This document shows, piece after piece, positions 32,863 through 44,582 of a DNA stretch of 64,000 nt (position 1 is the first letter of the stretch; each line of letters starts with the position of its first letter). The stretch spans positions 116,104,194 through 116,168,193 of the forward strand of contig NC_079495.1 of NCBI RefSeq assembly GCF_030052815.1, given 5' to 3'. The position numbers and the translations under genes were made by a program. Source of the DNA: Hevea brasiliensis (lineage: Eukaryota; Streptophyta; Magnoliopsida; Malpighiales; Euphorbiaceae). The notes beneath the pieces are model-generated. The model ran no database searches. It saw only the letters and a program-made list of their open reading frames with translations, and was not told the DNA's origin.

Positions 32863-33880
32863 ATGGACGCGTTCGCAGTCACGGTCATTGGTAATAAAAA
32901 TAGCCCTATAACAGACGTAACGTGATAGTAGCTGCCTATAGCTATGCAATTTTTTTAAAAAAATTTGCAAAGTTCACAAAATGAATAGATATTTAAAATA
33001 CAAGTAAAACTAAGATATACAACTAAATAATAAACATAAATATATCAAACAAAGATATTAAATCTATCATTGTTAGACATCATTAGCATTAATCTATTTA
33101 AAACTAAAATAACATGTAGACATTAAAGAACTAACACTACAGTTAATAAACATTAATGAAGCCTAAAAATTTCTTTGATGTTATTTTTTAATTATTGATT
33201 TATTTTACTAAAATTAATTTTGAAAATAGTTCAAAATTAGAAAAAAAAATTAATGTATAGATCAAGCAAACTAATGCTTAATGCTATAAATTTTATAAAA
33301 AACCTAGCATCAAACGTAATTTTTGTCAACAAATAAGCAAAAAAACCAAAAAATAGATAAATAACTCATCTTTTGCAAAATATGGATTTGTAAAACTAGA
33401 ATATAGGTTATGATCTTAGCTCACTAGTAGATGATATTCATTCAAGAGACAAGAAGTGAAAGATTGGTAGAAAGATAGATAATTTTAGAGGGAAAGTTGA
33501 GAGAGAAAGTGAGACATAGCAACTTTAAACCCCCCAAACTAGAAGCAAATCATGGGGAAGAGCTAGTGCCCCCATTTGGACCCAAAAAAAAAAGTGAGAA
33601 TGGACTGCTACCATTACTTAACAGTGAATACCAGTTGTTACCGTTACATAAAGGTCATTATGGCCGTTATAGATGCTTTTTTTTGTCTCCTTTAATAATA
33701 GGTGCAATGGTAACAGGATGATGTGGAATGTATTAGTGATAATTTTATTTAAAAATGGGAGAAGATTCAAAGGAAAAAAAATAAAGGAAGCATTCTAGAG
33801 TGAAAACGAGAGAAAAACAAGTTTGAGGCAAGTTTGGGTGGGCAGTAAGAAGAGCTACGTTTTTTAATTATTTTTTTTTA
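32863..33880. other. AT-rich spacer without a gene
   Basis: No conserved coding sequence. Short motifs near the ends (TAACAGACGTAACG at about 32911, GTTACCGTTACATAAAGG at about 33637) hint at the subterminal AACGG-type motifs of a decayed hAT element, but no inverted ends or target duplication can be matched. Confidence 0.3.
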
Positions 33881-34753
33881 ATCTCCAGCAGTCTTAGATC
33901 AACTTGGACTCTATGTTTAGCAAGCTATAGTAGCAGTAATTGTTCTAGAATTAAATTTGAGGCTTTTCCTATTCTATATAGGACTCAATCATGTCTCCTA
34001 CTTAGGGTAGGACTTGTTAATTTCCCACTTTATCTTTATTTTCCTAATGTATTTGAATTTAGTTTAAATTCCTATTTAGTAGAGATATTTTCCTATTAGG
34101 ATTGAGAGACTAAAACTCTATAAATACTTCCAAAACTATGTATTTTATATTGGATAAATTTTGACAACCGTCCCTGAACTTATCTAGTATAACATTATTG
34201 TCTTTCAACTTAAAAATGTAACATAAAACCCCTTCAACTTTTAAATTTTGCACAGTAAAATCCCTCTAACCTCTAATTATCGGTTTTTAGTTAGACACTG
34301 ACCTGAACAGTTCTAGCGTGGAACTTAATCAATATTTCTCTTTTCTCTCTCAAGTTATGTGTAAATTGAATCCTTTTTTCCATTGTAAACAGAATGATTT
34401 TTTAGGTACATAGAGAATAATTTTACAATTTGAATAAGAGAGGAGATAGAAATGTTGACTAAGAGCCATGTGGGAGCTGTTCACATCAGTTTTCAACTGA
34501 AAAATCAGTAATTGAAAGTTAAAGGGATATTCTTGTCTAAAAATTTAGGGGATTTTATGTTACGTTTTAAAGTTTAAGGACTGTAGTGTTACAACCATAT
34601 AAGTTCAGGGATAGTTATTGAAATTTACCCATTTCATATTCATATTTCAACTAATAAATTTTCATTTGAGTTTTTACGATCAAATTCTTTCTCTTACGTA
34701 TTTGTGTGTGTGTGTGAGAGAGAGAGTGAGTGATTTATCTAGTTTCGCTGTAA
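33880..34753 (+). repeat. 5' LTR of a third gypsy, interrupted by MITE copy 2
   Basis: It lies directly before a tRNA-Met primer site and carries a TATA box, TATAAATA, at 34119-34126. The left border is not resolved because no second LTR copy survives. A GT/GA microsatellite is at 34702-34730. Confidence 0.5.
34152..34630 (-). mobile_element. Foldback MITE, copy 2 (inverted)
   Basis: 479 bp, the same family as 32372-32853 in reverse orientation. It is flanked by ATTTTATATT (34142-34151) and ATTTCATATT (34631-34640), a 10-bp duplication with one mismatch. It sits inside the LTR of the third gypsy, downstream of the LTR TATA box. Confidence 0.82.
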
Positions 34754-34754
34754 G

Positions 34755-34766
34755 TGGTATCAGAGC
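34755..34766 (+). other. Primer-binding site, initiator tRNA-Met (third gypsy)
   Basis: TGGTATCAGAGC, followed 5 bases later by the gag ATG at 34771. The spacing to gag is short but typical of gypsy families with no long leader. Confidence 0.85.
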
Positions 34767-34770
34767 AAGG

Positions 34771-35917
34771 ATGGCAACTGATAGTGATGATGACAATGGC
34801 CCTCGCGATGGTGAACAAAGAGCTAGAGCCTTGAACCAAGGGACAAGGCATTGCAATGTTTGGAGCAATTACTAGAGCAATGGGTGGACCATAAATTCGG
34901 GTGTATAGAAAGACGTCTCGAAGAAATTACGGATCGCCTTGATGCTTTAGAAATCAATGGCAATAGGGATTGGGTGGACAATAGAAGGTAAAGGGATAAT
35001 GCAGCCCATGGTGACGCTATTGAACAGCCAATTGTTGCACATAGACATCCTGTCTACAATGAGGACTCTAAAGAGGAGGATGAATATGAACCCCATGAAT
35101 TCCCTAAACATTAACGGCAAGGGGAATATGGGAGAAGAGGTGCTCATGGTTATGATGAGCGGGAAAATAAGGATTTTCAGCTCAAAGTTGATATTCCAAA
35201 CTTCAATGGGAGCTTCAACATTGAGAAATTTCTGGATTGGATAGCTGATATGGAAAGATTCTTCGATTACATGGAGACAGCTCCAAAAAGAAGGGTGAAA
35301 GTAGTAGCATGTCGATTGAAGGGTGGATGCCTTTGCTTGGCAGGAGAGATTGCAATCTAAAAGGGGGCGAGAAGGTAAGTGACCGATTCAAACTTGGTAC
35401 CAGATGAAGTCTTTGCTACAACAAGAGTTTTAGCCTCCAGATTACGAGCAAATTCTCTTCCAACAATGCTAAAGGTGCCAACAAGGTAGTCGAACGGTTC
35501 ATGACTACACAGTTGAATTCATGAGGCTGGCTAAAAGAAACAACCTTTATGAATCTGAAGGGCAGCAAATTGCAATGTATTTAGAGGGATTAAAGCCATC
35601 CATCAAGGACCGAATTAGAGTTCAAGTATTGCGGACCTTATCTGAGGCTAAAAATATGGCCTTGAAGGCAAAGATGATGCAAAGGAAGAGTTTTGAGTCT
35701 TATAAAACCACATATCCAGGTGCCAAAGCTAAAGCAAATGATTATGGTGGATCTTATGAGAAGTATGGTAGCAACCATACTAGCAAGGAGCTTGTCCAAG
35801 AGGAGAAAGCAACCTAAAATTGCCAATCCTTATGCTAGACTAATCGATGAGAAGTGTTTTAAGTGCAACCAGCAAGGGCATCATTCTAGTGATTGTCCTT
35901 TTGAGGAAGACAGTTAA
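34771..35917 (+). pseudogene. gag of the third gypsy
   Basis: Starts MATDSDDDNGPRDGEQRARA. In broken frames it goes on with [38 protein letters not shown] and [15 protein letters not shown], the usual gag start and capsid block. The frame from 35521 reads [19 protein letters not shown] and [16 protein letters not shown]. The nucleocapsid zinc knuckle is CFKCNQQGHHSSDC, at about 35856-35897. Several stops and frameshifts. Confidence 0.8.
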
Positions 35918-36528
35918 TGTTGCTACAAGAGAAGAGGAAGATGAGGCTAAAATTTGTTGTGAAGCCGAAGGGGAAGAAGATGAATATGAAGAGGAGCTTG
36001 TTGAGGGGCAAAACTATGTGGTTAGAAAGATGACTAACTCCAAAGCAAGAGGATCAAACACAACGTCACCAATTATTCCGAAATAGGTGCACTATTAATA
36101 ATAGAATATTTGGTGTTATAAAACATTGGAGGGACAGAGACTGTGAAGAGTTTAGGTTTATAAACCAAAAGCATCCTCACCCATACACTTTAGGGCGGAT
36201 CAAGACAGCAGCCGGTACTATTGAGGTGAATGAAAGGTGCAAGGTTCCCTTCTCCATTGGCCAATACAAAGATGAGGTGTATTATGATGTTGTAGACCTG
36301 AATGTGTGCCATTTGTTGTTTGGAAAGCCATGGCAATATGATGTCAATGCACAATGCTTCGAAAGAACCAACACCAATAGGATTGAGAAGGAAGGGGTGA
36401 AGCATTCTCTTTTGCCATTAAAGAACAAATCAACAAAGAAGGAGGCACGGATCTTCTTAAGGAGCACTAAAGAGTTCGAGATGGAGGCCAAGGAAACAAA
36501 GCAAGTCCATGCTTTGGTTGTGATGTAA
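35918..36528 (+). pseudogene. Protease region of the third gypsy
   Basis: An acidic linker (EGEEDEYEEELVEGQNYVV) leads to RCTINNRIFGV, where the Asp-Ser/Gly-Gly active site should follow. It is replaced by unrelated residues, so the protease is dead. The second half is recognisable: CKVPFSIGQYKDEVYYDVVD and NVCHLLFGKPWQYDVNA. Confidence 0.7.
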
Positions 36529-37521
36529 ATCCTTAAGGGGGAGTCAAAATCCAAAGTGGAGTAGCCTCCCTAGGTAGTAAGATCATTATTGAAGGAGTTT
36601 GAGGAGTTAATGCCAGATGACACACAGGATGAATTGCCTCCCATGCGTGATATCCAACGTCACATTGATCTTATTCCGGGTCGTAGCCTGCCAAATTCAC
36701 CACACTGATAAGCACTCACAAATAGCACCCAAGTTCATCCATCCAATAAGGCAAACTTTGCATCCACTCAACACAATATCAACCCTTCATCACACACTAT
36801 CACATAAGTCCTAAGGAGAGTGAGACACTCAAGGAGAGTGAGACACTCAAGGAGAAAGTGGAGGAGCTCTTGCAAAAGGGGCTTATCAAGGAAAGCATGA
36901 GTCCATGTGCTGTTCCCGCATTGCTAAAACCTAAGAAGGATGAGAGTTGGAGGATGTGTGTAGATAGATGTGCCATTAATAAAATTACGGTAGGCTATAA
37001 ATTCCCAATTCCTAGATTAGATGATATGTTGGATCAATTACATGGTGCTAGATGATTCACCAAGCTAGATTTGAAGAATGGGTGCCATCAAATATGCATA
37101 AGACCTGGTGATGAATGGAAAACAGCATTCAAGATAAAAGAAGGGCTTTATAAGTGGCTTGTCATGCAATTCGGGTTGTCAAATGCACCTAGTACCTTCA
37201 TAAGATTAATGAACCAAGTATTGAAACCTTTTATTGGACACTTTGTGGTTGTTTATTTTGATTACAATTTAATATATAGCAAGTCAGAAGAGGACTACTT
37301 AATGCACTTGAGGAAGGTGTTATTAGTTTTGCAGGAGAACAAACTATACATCAGTTTTAAGAAGTGTAGTTTCTTGACCAACAAAATATTATTCTTGGGT
37401 TATGTTATAAGCGCAGAAGGCATACAAATAGATGAGGCAAAGGTCAAAGCAATCAAAAAGTGGCCAACCCCACTACTGTTTTAGAGGTTCGAAGTTTCCA
37501 TGGGTTAGCCACATTCTATTA
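36529..37521 (+). pseudogene. Reverse transcriptase of the third gypsy, first part
   Basis: [19 protein letters not shown] and [10 protein letters not shown] open the pol region, then [54 protein letters not shown] and [14 protein letters not shown] stop replaces a residue at 37054. The active site reads [12 protein letters not shown]: the second Asp of the usual F-D-D motif is Tyr (TAC at 37263-37265), so catalysis would be lost. Two tandem copies of GAGAGTGAGACACTCAAG lie at about 36814-36851. MITE copy 3 cuts the gene within the LATFY motif at 37520. Confidence 0.82.
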
Positions 37522-38004
37522 GGATAAATTTCAATAATTGTCCTTGAACTTATATAATTGTAACACTACAGTCTTTTAACTTTAAAATGTAATATAAAAC
37601 CCCCTAAACTTTCAAATTTTGCACAGTAAAATCCCTTTGATTTTCAATTACTAATTTTTCTGTTAGAAACTAATGTGAATAGCTCCTGCATAGTGCTTAG
37701 TCAACATTTCTTTCTCCTCTATTATGCAAAGTGTAAAATTATTCTCTTTATGCATGAAAATTTATTTTGTCTATAGAGAGAAAAAGGATTCAATTTACAC
37801 ATGGCTTAAGAGAGAAAAGAGAATTACTGACTAAGCTCTATCTTTGGGCCCATCGGTCGTCTAGCGAAAAAGCGGTAATTGGAGATTAGAGGGATTTTAC
37901 TGTATAAAATTTGAAAGTTGATGAGATTTTATATTATATTTTTAATTTGAGAGACTATAATATTACAACTAGATAAGTTCAGAGACAGTTGTCAAAATTT
38001 ATCC
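37522..38004 (+). mobile_element. Foldback MITE, copy 3
   Basis: 483 bp, same orientation as copy 1. CATTCTAT occurs on both sides (37512-37519 and 38005-38012), and removing the element restores the RT motif across the site. The duplication is 8 to 10 bp depending on how two mismatches are treated. Confidence 0.82.
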
Positions 38005-38799
38005 CATTCTATCGCAATTTGTCAAAGATTTCAGCACCATAGCGGCACTAATGACCGAGTGCCTAAAGAAAGGAAAATTCCAATGGGATGAGGAGGCAGC
38101 AAATAGCTTTGCGATTCTCAAGGAAAAGCTTTGCACCATACTGGTATTAGCTTTACCAAACCTTGAAAAGCTATTTGAGGGATTGTGATGCAAGTGGAAT
38201 CGTGATTGGGGCGATTTTATCCCAAGAGAAAAGCTCTGTGGCATATTTCAGTGAAAAGTTAAGTGATTTTAGGAGGAATTGGAGCAATTGTGACCGGGTT
38301 ATATTCAGTGGCACGTGCTCTTAAAAATTGAGAGCATTATTTGATAGCAAAAGAGTTCATCCTGTATTCAGACCATGAGGCCTTTAAGTACCTAAATAGC
38401 TAAAAAAGGATTAGTAAGGAAATGCATGCAAGGTGGAGCCAATTCTTTCAACAATTTCCTTTTAAGCTCAAGTACAAATCCACAGTTCAAAATCCGGTAG
38501 CGGATGCTTTGAGTAGGCGTGGAATATTATTGGTGACTTTGAGCCATGAGATTGTGGGGTTTGAGCGACTAAAGGAGCTCTATGCAATCATGAGGACTTC
38601 GGAGAAATGTCAGATAAGTGTTCTCAAGGCCATCATTACAAAAAATTTTATGTGCTTGATGGGTATTTGATACACGAGAACCAACTTTGCCTTCCAATAA
38701 CCTCTTTACGGGAGAAGGTAATCCGAGATATACATAGAGGGGGACAAGCTGGTCATTTGAGAAGAGATAAGACCATTGTAGCAGTGAAAGAAAGATATT
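38005..38799 (+). pseudogene. RNase H and integrase start of the third gypsy
   Basis: It resumes after the MITE with [20 protein letters not shown], then the RNase H in several frames ([19 protein letters not shown], then VAYFSEKLSDFRRNW). [17 protein letters not shown] ends RNase H. The integrase zinc region is present as LPITSLREKVIRDIHRGG and AGHLRRDKTIVAVKERYL, and then the gene is cut by the copia LTR. The rest of the integrase is absent on the far side of the copia, so sequence was also lost there. Confidence 0.75.
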
Positions 38800-39001
38800 T
38801 GTAAAAGACAAAGAATTTGGAGAATATCTTTTATATTTCTTCATACAAAAATGATTTATAAGCATTCTAATTTATATACAAAGGCTAGGACTAACTAGGA
38901 AACTAATAATATCCAATAAATACAATGATTCCTAATTATATTCTAATTTACAGCTAATTTACACTAATTAAGAGATTTACACTAATTGAGGGATTCTAAC
39001 A
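38800..39001 (-). repeat. 3' LTR of the copia element
   Basis: On the - strand it starts TGTTAGAATCCC, right after a polypurine run at 39002-39016 (AACTTGAGGGGAAG). The other end is inferred at 38800 (CTTTTACA), where gypsy integrase sequence stops. About 202 bp, short as in many copia elements. Confidence 0.65.
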
Positions 39002-39008
39002 CTTCCCC

Positions 39009-40490
39009 TCAAGTTGGTTCATGTATGTTGCACATGCCCAACTTGCAAACTAGGATATGAAATCTCTTACAACTTAATCCCTTAGTGAACACATCAGCTA
39101 ACTGGTCTTTTGACCCTACGTAAGAGATACATGAGGAACCATTGACAACTTTTTCTTTTATGAAGTGTCTATCAATCTCTATATACTTGGTCCGATAATG
39201 CTTAACTGGATTGTGAACTATACTAATGGCAACTTTGTTATCACATAACAGGGACAAACCATTAGTTTCCAGCAATTTTAATTCCTCCATCAACTTTCAT
39301 AACTACTATAGTTCATAAATACCTTGAGCCATTGCTCGAAACTCAGCCTCTGCACTGAATCTAGGTGTCACATTTTGCTTCTTGCTTCTCCAAGTGACTA
39401 AATTACCACCAATAAAAGTACAGTAATCAGATGTCGATCTCCTATCGTCAACAGATCCACCCCTATCTGCATCTGTAAAGGCCTTAATCTGAAGATGGCC
39501 ATGCTTTGAGAAAAGAAGTCCTTTCCCTGGTGTAGATTCTAAGTATTGCAGGATGGGAAAAATAGCCTCCAAATGAGGTTCACAAGGATCATGCATATAC
39601 TGACTCACTAGACCCACTGCATATGTTATATCTAGTCTGGTTTGCGAAAGGTAAATTAGTCTGCCAACCAACCTCTGATATCTCCCAATATCCATGGATT
39701 CCCCAACTCTATCTTGCAATTTGTGATTTTCCTTAATGGGAGACTCTGCTGATTTACAACCTAGCGTTCTTGTTTCCTCTAATAGATCTAGTATGTACTT
39801 CCTTTGAGAAATAAAGATTCCTTTGTCTGATCTGACAACCTCTATTCCAAGAAAGTACTTTAGCCTTCCCAAATCTTTGATTTCAAACTCCTGTGCTAGT
39901 TGCTCCTTTAGATGAACCATTTCTTCCCTATCATCAGCAGTTACCATAATATCATCCACATAGACAATAAGCACAGTGATCTTACCCTTATACCGTTTTA
40001 TAAACAAGGTGTGATCAGCATTACTTTGGCAGTATTCAAAAGAAACCATAGCCTTACTAAACCTGCCAAACCATGCCCTAGGTGATTATTTTAAACCATA
40101 CAGTGCTTTCTTTAATCTGCAAACTTTTCCTTTGGTCTTCCCATTCTCAAATCTTGGAGGGATTTCCATATATACTTATTCTTCCAAATCACCATGTAGA
40201 AAGGCATTTTTTACATCAAACTGATGCAAATCCCACTGAAGATTTATTACACATGATAGTAAAATTTTAATGGTATTCATTTTAACAACAGGAGCAAATG
40301 TTTCCTGGTAATCTATCACATACGTCTGTGTGAAGCCTTTTGCTACTAGCCTAGCCTTATATCTTTCAATTGAACCATCTGCTCTATGTTTCACAATGAA
40401 TACCCACTTACATCCAACTGGTTTTTCCCCACGTGGAAGAGTAATAAGTTCCCATGTCTCATTCTTTGCAAGAGCTTTTATCTCCTCCAC
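39009..40490 (-). pseudogene. Copia reverse transcriptase and RNase H
   Basis: The RT starts with ALAKNETWELITLPRGEKPV, then GCKWVFIVKHRADGSIERYK, RLVAKGFTQTY and LHQFDVKNAFLHGDLEE. A break at about 40050-40175 precedes VLIVYVDDIMVTADD, the intact YVDD active site. IKDLGRLKYFLGIEV, YQRLVGRLIYLSQTRLDITY, RSTSDYCTFIGGNLVTWRS and AEAEFRAMAQGIYEL follow. After a stop, LLCDNKVAISIVHNPVKH, HIDRHFIKE-type residues and DQLADVFTKGLS finish RNase H. All hallmark blocks of copia are in the normal order. Confidence 0.9.
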
Positions 40491-40526
40491 TATGGCTGCC
40501 TTCCATTTTGAATTAAGACATGCTTT

Positions 40527-41930
40527 TTACCAATCTTGCAGGATAGAAACAAAGGAAATAGACGATAGAAAGGCTCTATAGGATGGAGATAGAGAATCAT
40601 AGGAAATGAAGTTAGAGATGGGATGTCTAGTACAGGTTCTAACACCTTTTCTGAGAGCAATAGGAATATCAAGATCATTATTAGAAGAAGGAAGAGCAGA
40701 CTGAGAATTAAAATTAGACTCTTTAAGAACCAAATGAGACTCATCACATACCTCAGAATGTTCAGGAATTGAATCCAGAGATTCTGGTTGATCAGTAGTC
40801 TCCTGCTCGATGGCTATATCTGTCTTGTTCTGCCAAGTATAGATTCTCAAATCTGGTCCATTCAGTCTCCCTCGAGATTTAGGTGACTCTCCCTGAGTGT
40901 CATTATGAGGTATGGGCTTTAAACCCAGATTTTTCCTTTGAAGTTGAAAGTTGGGAGAGGACAAAGAAGAAGGCAAAGACACCTCTTCTTCCTTCCTATG
41001 CTCTCCCTGAAGAAGTGGATGGAAATAAGATTCAGATTCCCTAAAGGTAACATCCATGCTCACAAAATATTTTTGTGTAGGAGGGTGATAACACCTATAC
41101 CCTTTTTGAGTACAAGAATAACCAACAAAGACACACTTGAGGGCTCGAGGTTCTAACTTACCCCTATTAGGCTGATGAACAAAGCAAACACAACCAAAAA
41201 CCTTTGGAGGAATACTATATGAATTTTTACCTTGCAATACCTCTAAAGGACTCTTAAATTCCAAAGTCCGCAGTGGCATCCTGTTAATAAGATATGCAAC
41301 AGAAAGAATTGCATCACCCCAGCAAGGTTTGGAAATATTCATTGTAAACATAAGAGACCTAGTAATCTCAAGTAAATGTCTATTTTTTCTCTCAGACACT
41401 CCATTTTAAGCACTAGTGTTAACACAACTAGTCTGATGCAAAATTTTGTGTGACTTTAAATATTCCTGAAAAACTCCATTCATATACTCTATGCCATTAT
41501 CAGTTCTCAATATTTTAATATGAGTATCAAACCGGGTGCTAATCATTTTGTGAAATTGCTAAAAACATGAAAATACTTCATTTTTCCCTTTCATTAGATA
41601 TACCTAAGTTAACCTACTACAACAATTAATAAAGGTCACAAACCATCTATAACTTGATAAAGACACAGTCTAAGTAGGCCCCCACACATCAGAATGGATA
41701 GTCATAAAAGGAACTGAAGCCTTATTATTTATTACAGGATAAGATTGTCTAGTATGTTTGGCAAACTCACAAGCATCACATACTAACAATTTAGTTTTGC
41801 ATTGCTTAAACAAAAGAGGATAAAATTTCTCTAAAATAGTAAATAAAGGATGCCCAAATCTCCTATGCCACTGGATATTCTTCCTCAGCACCCATAGACT
41901 GTCCCAACATGGCCTGATCAACACAATCAT
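40527..41930 (-). pseudogene. Copia integrase
   Basis: The zinc-binding part reads NIQWHRRFGHPLFTILEKF and LLVCDACEFAKHTRQSYP, with the H-H-C-C residues. TIHSDVWGPT holds the first catalytic Asp at the end of the first piece. About 41400-41670 is shifted. MSERKNRHLLEITRSLMF, PCWGDAILSVAYLINRMP and the C-terminal block CVFVGYSCTQKGYRCYHP are then open for 290 codons, ending in a low-conservation linker. Confidence 0.85.
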
Positions 41931-41984
41931 TCAATAGATATAGCCCATCTTGCAGTTTACCACTGCCAATTGTTCTCCCTGTTA

Positions 41985-42563
41985 TTAATTCTTGAAATAC
42001 ACAGTGAGTGGGAAAAAATTCAATTTTTTTAGTTGAGAGCTTTTTGTGATAAAACTGAAAAACATAAGGTTAATAGGAAAGTTGGGCACATGTAAGACAG
42101 AACTAAGACTTACAGTAAGAGTGCATTTAACAGAACCTGTTCCAAAAACATTAGATAAGGATCCATCCGCAATGCAGACTTTTTCTTTGCCTGAACATGG
42201 AGAATAGGATATGAATTTATTCGAAGAGCTTGTCATATGTTTGTTTGCTCCAGAATCTATAACCCAAAATGAATTATTATGATTGGCAAGAAAAGCATTA
42301 CTTGAGTTGACGAAGTTAGAGGAGGCAACTGCAGTGGATTGTAATTCAAGCTGTGATAGGAATCGTCTCAGAGTCTGTACCTCTTCATTGGAAAACATCC
42401 TAGTGATAGCAGTATCTTCAGAAACACTCACAGCCTTAGATACATTTGCTTGTGATCTAGCAGAGCCCATCCTTTTTCCTCCATGCCCTTTAGTTGGGCA
42501 GCCGTGCAGCTTCCAACATTGTTCTTTGGTGTGTCTGGGTTTCCCACAGTAGTCACAATGCAA
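41985..42563 (-). pseudogene. Copia nucleocapsid end and protease
   Basis: The zinc knuckle CDYCGKPRHTKEQC (C-x2-C-x4-H-x4-C) starts the piece, followed by a basic linker. The protease active site is FWVIDSGANKHMTSS, followed by VCIADGSLSNVFGTGSV and SSVLHVPNFPINLM. The frame changes after that, before integrase. Confidence 0.85.
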
Positions 42564-43310
42564 GTGATCCTTATCTGATAGACCATATAACTATTCTCTT
42601 AAGGAGTTAGCAGTTAACCCAGCCTTATCAACAGCTTTAGAATTGATCATGACACTCCTCCTGCTCTCCTTCTGCTGAACATAAAAGTATGTCTGCCTTA
42701 AGGTGGGCAAAGGATCCTTACCAAGCACTTAGACCCGAATCTGATCATACTCCTCATTTAGCCCAGCAAGAAAATCATATATGCTCTCATTCTCAACCAA
42801 TTTCTGAAACTTAATTGCATCAGTTGGACATGAAGCCTGAAAGTCCTGATAGAAATCTAACTCTTGCCATAGACCACTCAATTCTGCATAATACTGAGCA
42901 ACAGTCAACTCACCTTGTTTCATTCCATGAACCTTATTCTTAAGCTCATAAACTTGTGCATCATTCGCAACTTGAGAATAAGTATGAGAAACAGCACTCC
43001 AAATGGTAGCTGCACTGTCCAACAGTAAATACCCACGAGCTATATGAGGTTGCATAGAATTGATGAGCCATGACAAAACAAGAGAGTTCTCCGACTCCCA
43101 CTAGCTGTAGGTAGAATTAGCACTTTCTCGCTTTTTCCTATCTCCAGTAATGTACCCCTGCAGCCTTCTAGCCTGAATGAACAGTGAACAAGATCTAGAC
43201 CATGCCAAATAATTAGTTCCATCCAACTTTACAGGACTAATTTGTAAAGAGAGATTATCACCAACAAATTCAGCCTTTGTTTCAGAGACTACCTTCTTTT
43301 CATCAATCAT
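42564..43310 (-). pseudogene. Copia gag
   Basis: Starts MIDEKKVVSETKAEFVGDN, then LDGTNYLAWSRSCSLFIQA, the hallmark gag start of copia. A stop at about 43100 splits it from MQPHIARGYLLLDSAATIW, GELTVAQYYAELSGLWQEL and YDFLAGLNEEYDQIRV, the UBN2/retrotran_gag part. Confidence 0.85.
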
Positions 43311-44582
43311 TTTTCAATTAAAGGAATAGGTACTGAGACAGAAAGTAAGAAACTGAGCAACGGAAGGTACCCAAAAAAATAAATGTGCAAACCAGGTATG
43401 GAAACACGTTGGTCAGAGGTGCGCCGGACAGGGAAGGTCATCGGCAAGAGTTGGATTTCTTATAAAATTTATTAAATATTTTTACATTTAAAATTAATTA
43501 ATTTTAATTTTTTGTAAAATTAATTTAATTAATTAAACGCCTAATGTGATTATTAAAATAAAAGATCATGGAAGTTATCAGATGTGTGGGTAGTTAACTA
43601 GGAGAAGTTAGCAGAAGTTTCTTAAGAGTTTAAAGAAGTTACTGAGTAGTAGACGAGTACCTGTCAACACTAGCAGAATGTGGAAGTGATCTCCAGACTC
43701 TTCAAAGGTGCCTGCAGGAGAGATATAAATATTATATAAGTAGCAACGTTTACAACCCAAACAACCCAATCCAATAAACAAATTAGATTTTAGCAATGTA
43801 TTTATCTTTTCTTTTAAAAATATTTAATTTTTCAAGCTTTTAGATTTAATTTTGAGCCTTGTATTCACTTTGCAATTAATCAATTAAAGCGTTCTTTCAG
43901 TTTTTAGTTCATTTACCTTGAAATTTACAAGTGAGATTGACAAAGTTGCGTTCAGTTTAGTCAGTTTTCATAACCGTTTGATTAAGACGTCAGTTGTGCA
44001 TTTAGATGATTACTCAATATTTGATACACTTGCAAACTGTAAGCGGTGAGATAGACTTATTTTTTTGGTGGTCACCCTAAAACCTTGTCGTAAATGCCAG
44101 GATTTGCTCAGCTTTAATGGTGCTAGCTATAAACGTTTTATGAGATATGACTTTGCCAACTGGAGTACATCGTTGGTTCTGGTAGTTTGGTATTTCATCT
44201 GTCTTTAGTTGGAGAATCTTGTCATTGCAATGTAATTGTTGTGTTTTAGTGATCAAATCATTGACATTTAACTTCCATGATTGACGTAGTTGATAGCAAA
44301 GATGCTGGGACAGAGAAAGGGCAGGGAAACACATATGGTTGATCAGGGAAATGTTGGACTATAACAAAGGCAAAAGGTTAAAGTTGGTAGGAAGAGGAAA
44401 GGTTGGGCTGGTTAAATAGAGTGAAGGAGAGTTACTTTAAAGCAAAAAATGTGAAGGTTAGGGAAACGTTAAGGTTACTTGATGACAAAACTAAATTCTG
44501 GCAGCTAGAAGGGCTAAAACCCCAGCTCAAATTGAAGAGAAAAGTGTCTCACACATGGTTCTTATTCAAAACTTCTTTTGAA
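43311..44582. other. Unassigned AT-rich stretch with a promoter-like site
   Basis: No conserved coding sequence. A TATA-like AAATATTATATAAGTAGC lies near 43728-43745 after a G/A-rich stretch, as in an LTR or a pararetrovirus-type promoter, but no second copy and no coding motif supports either idea. ORFs at 44077-44585 match nothing I know. Confidence 0.3.

Larger units (their letters stand above)
38800..43310 (-). mobile_element. Ty1/copia element, 5' LTR missing
   Basis: On the - strand it runs gag, protease, integrase, RT, RNase H, polypurine tract and 3' LTR, the copia order. It is inserted in the integrase of the third gypsy. No LTR copy and no tRNA primer site is found beyond gag at 43310-44400, so the 5' end is deleted. 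Stops and frameshifts break pol into six or more pieces. The family is RE1-like. I cannot assign a named lineage with confidence. Confidence 0.82.

Noticed and set aside
32863..33730. Decayed hAT element
   Set aside because: AACGG-like motifs near both ends but no inverted ends or 8-bp duplication.
29962..38799. One gypsy element spanning the integrase tail at 29962 and the 5' part at 34755
   Set aside because: The order is wrong (integrase end lies before the 5' LTR and primer site), and the flanking LTR sequences do not match, so they are two elements.
43430..44060. Integrated pararetrovirus leader
   Set aside because: A TATA-like site and general look only. No coat, movement or polymerase motif in reach, so left unassigned.
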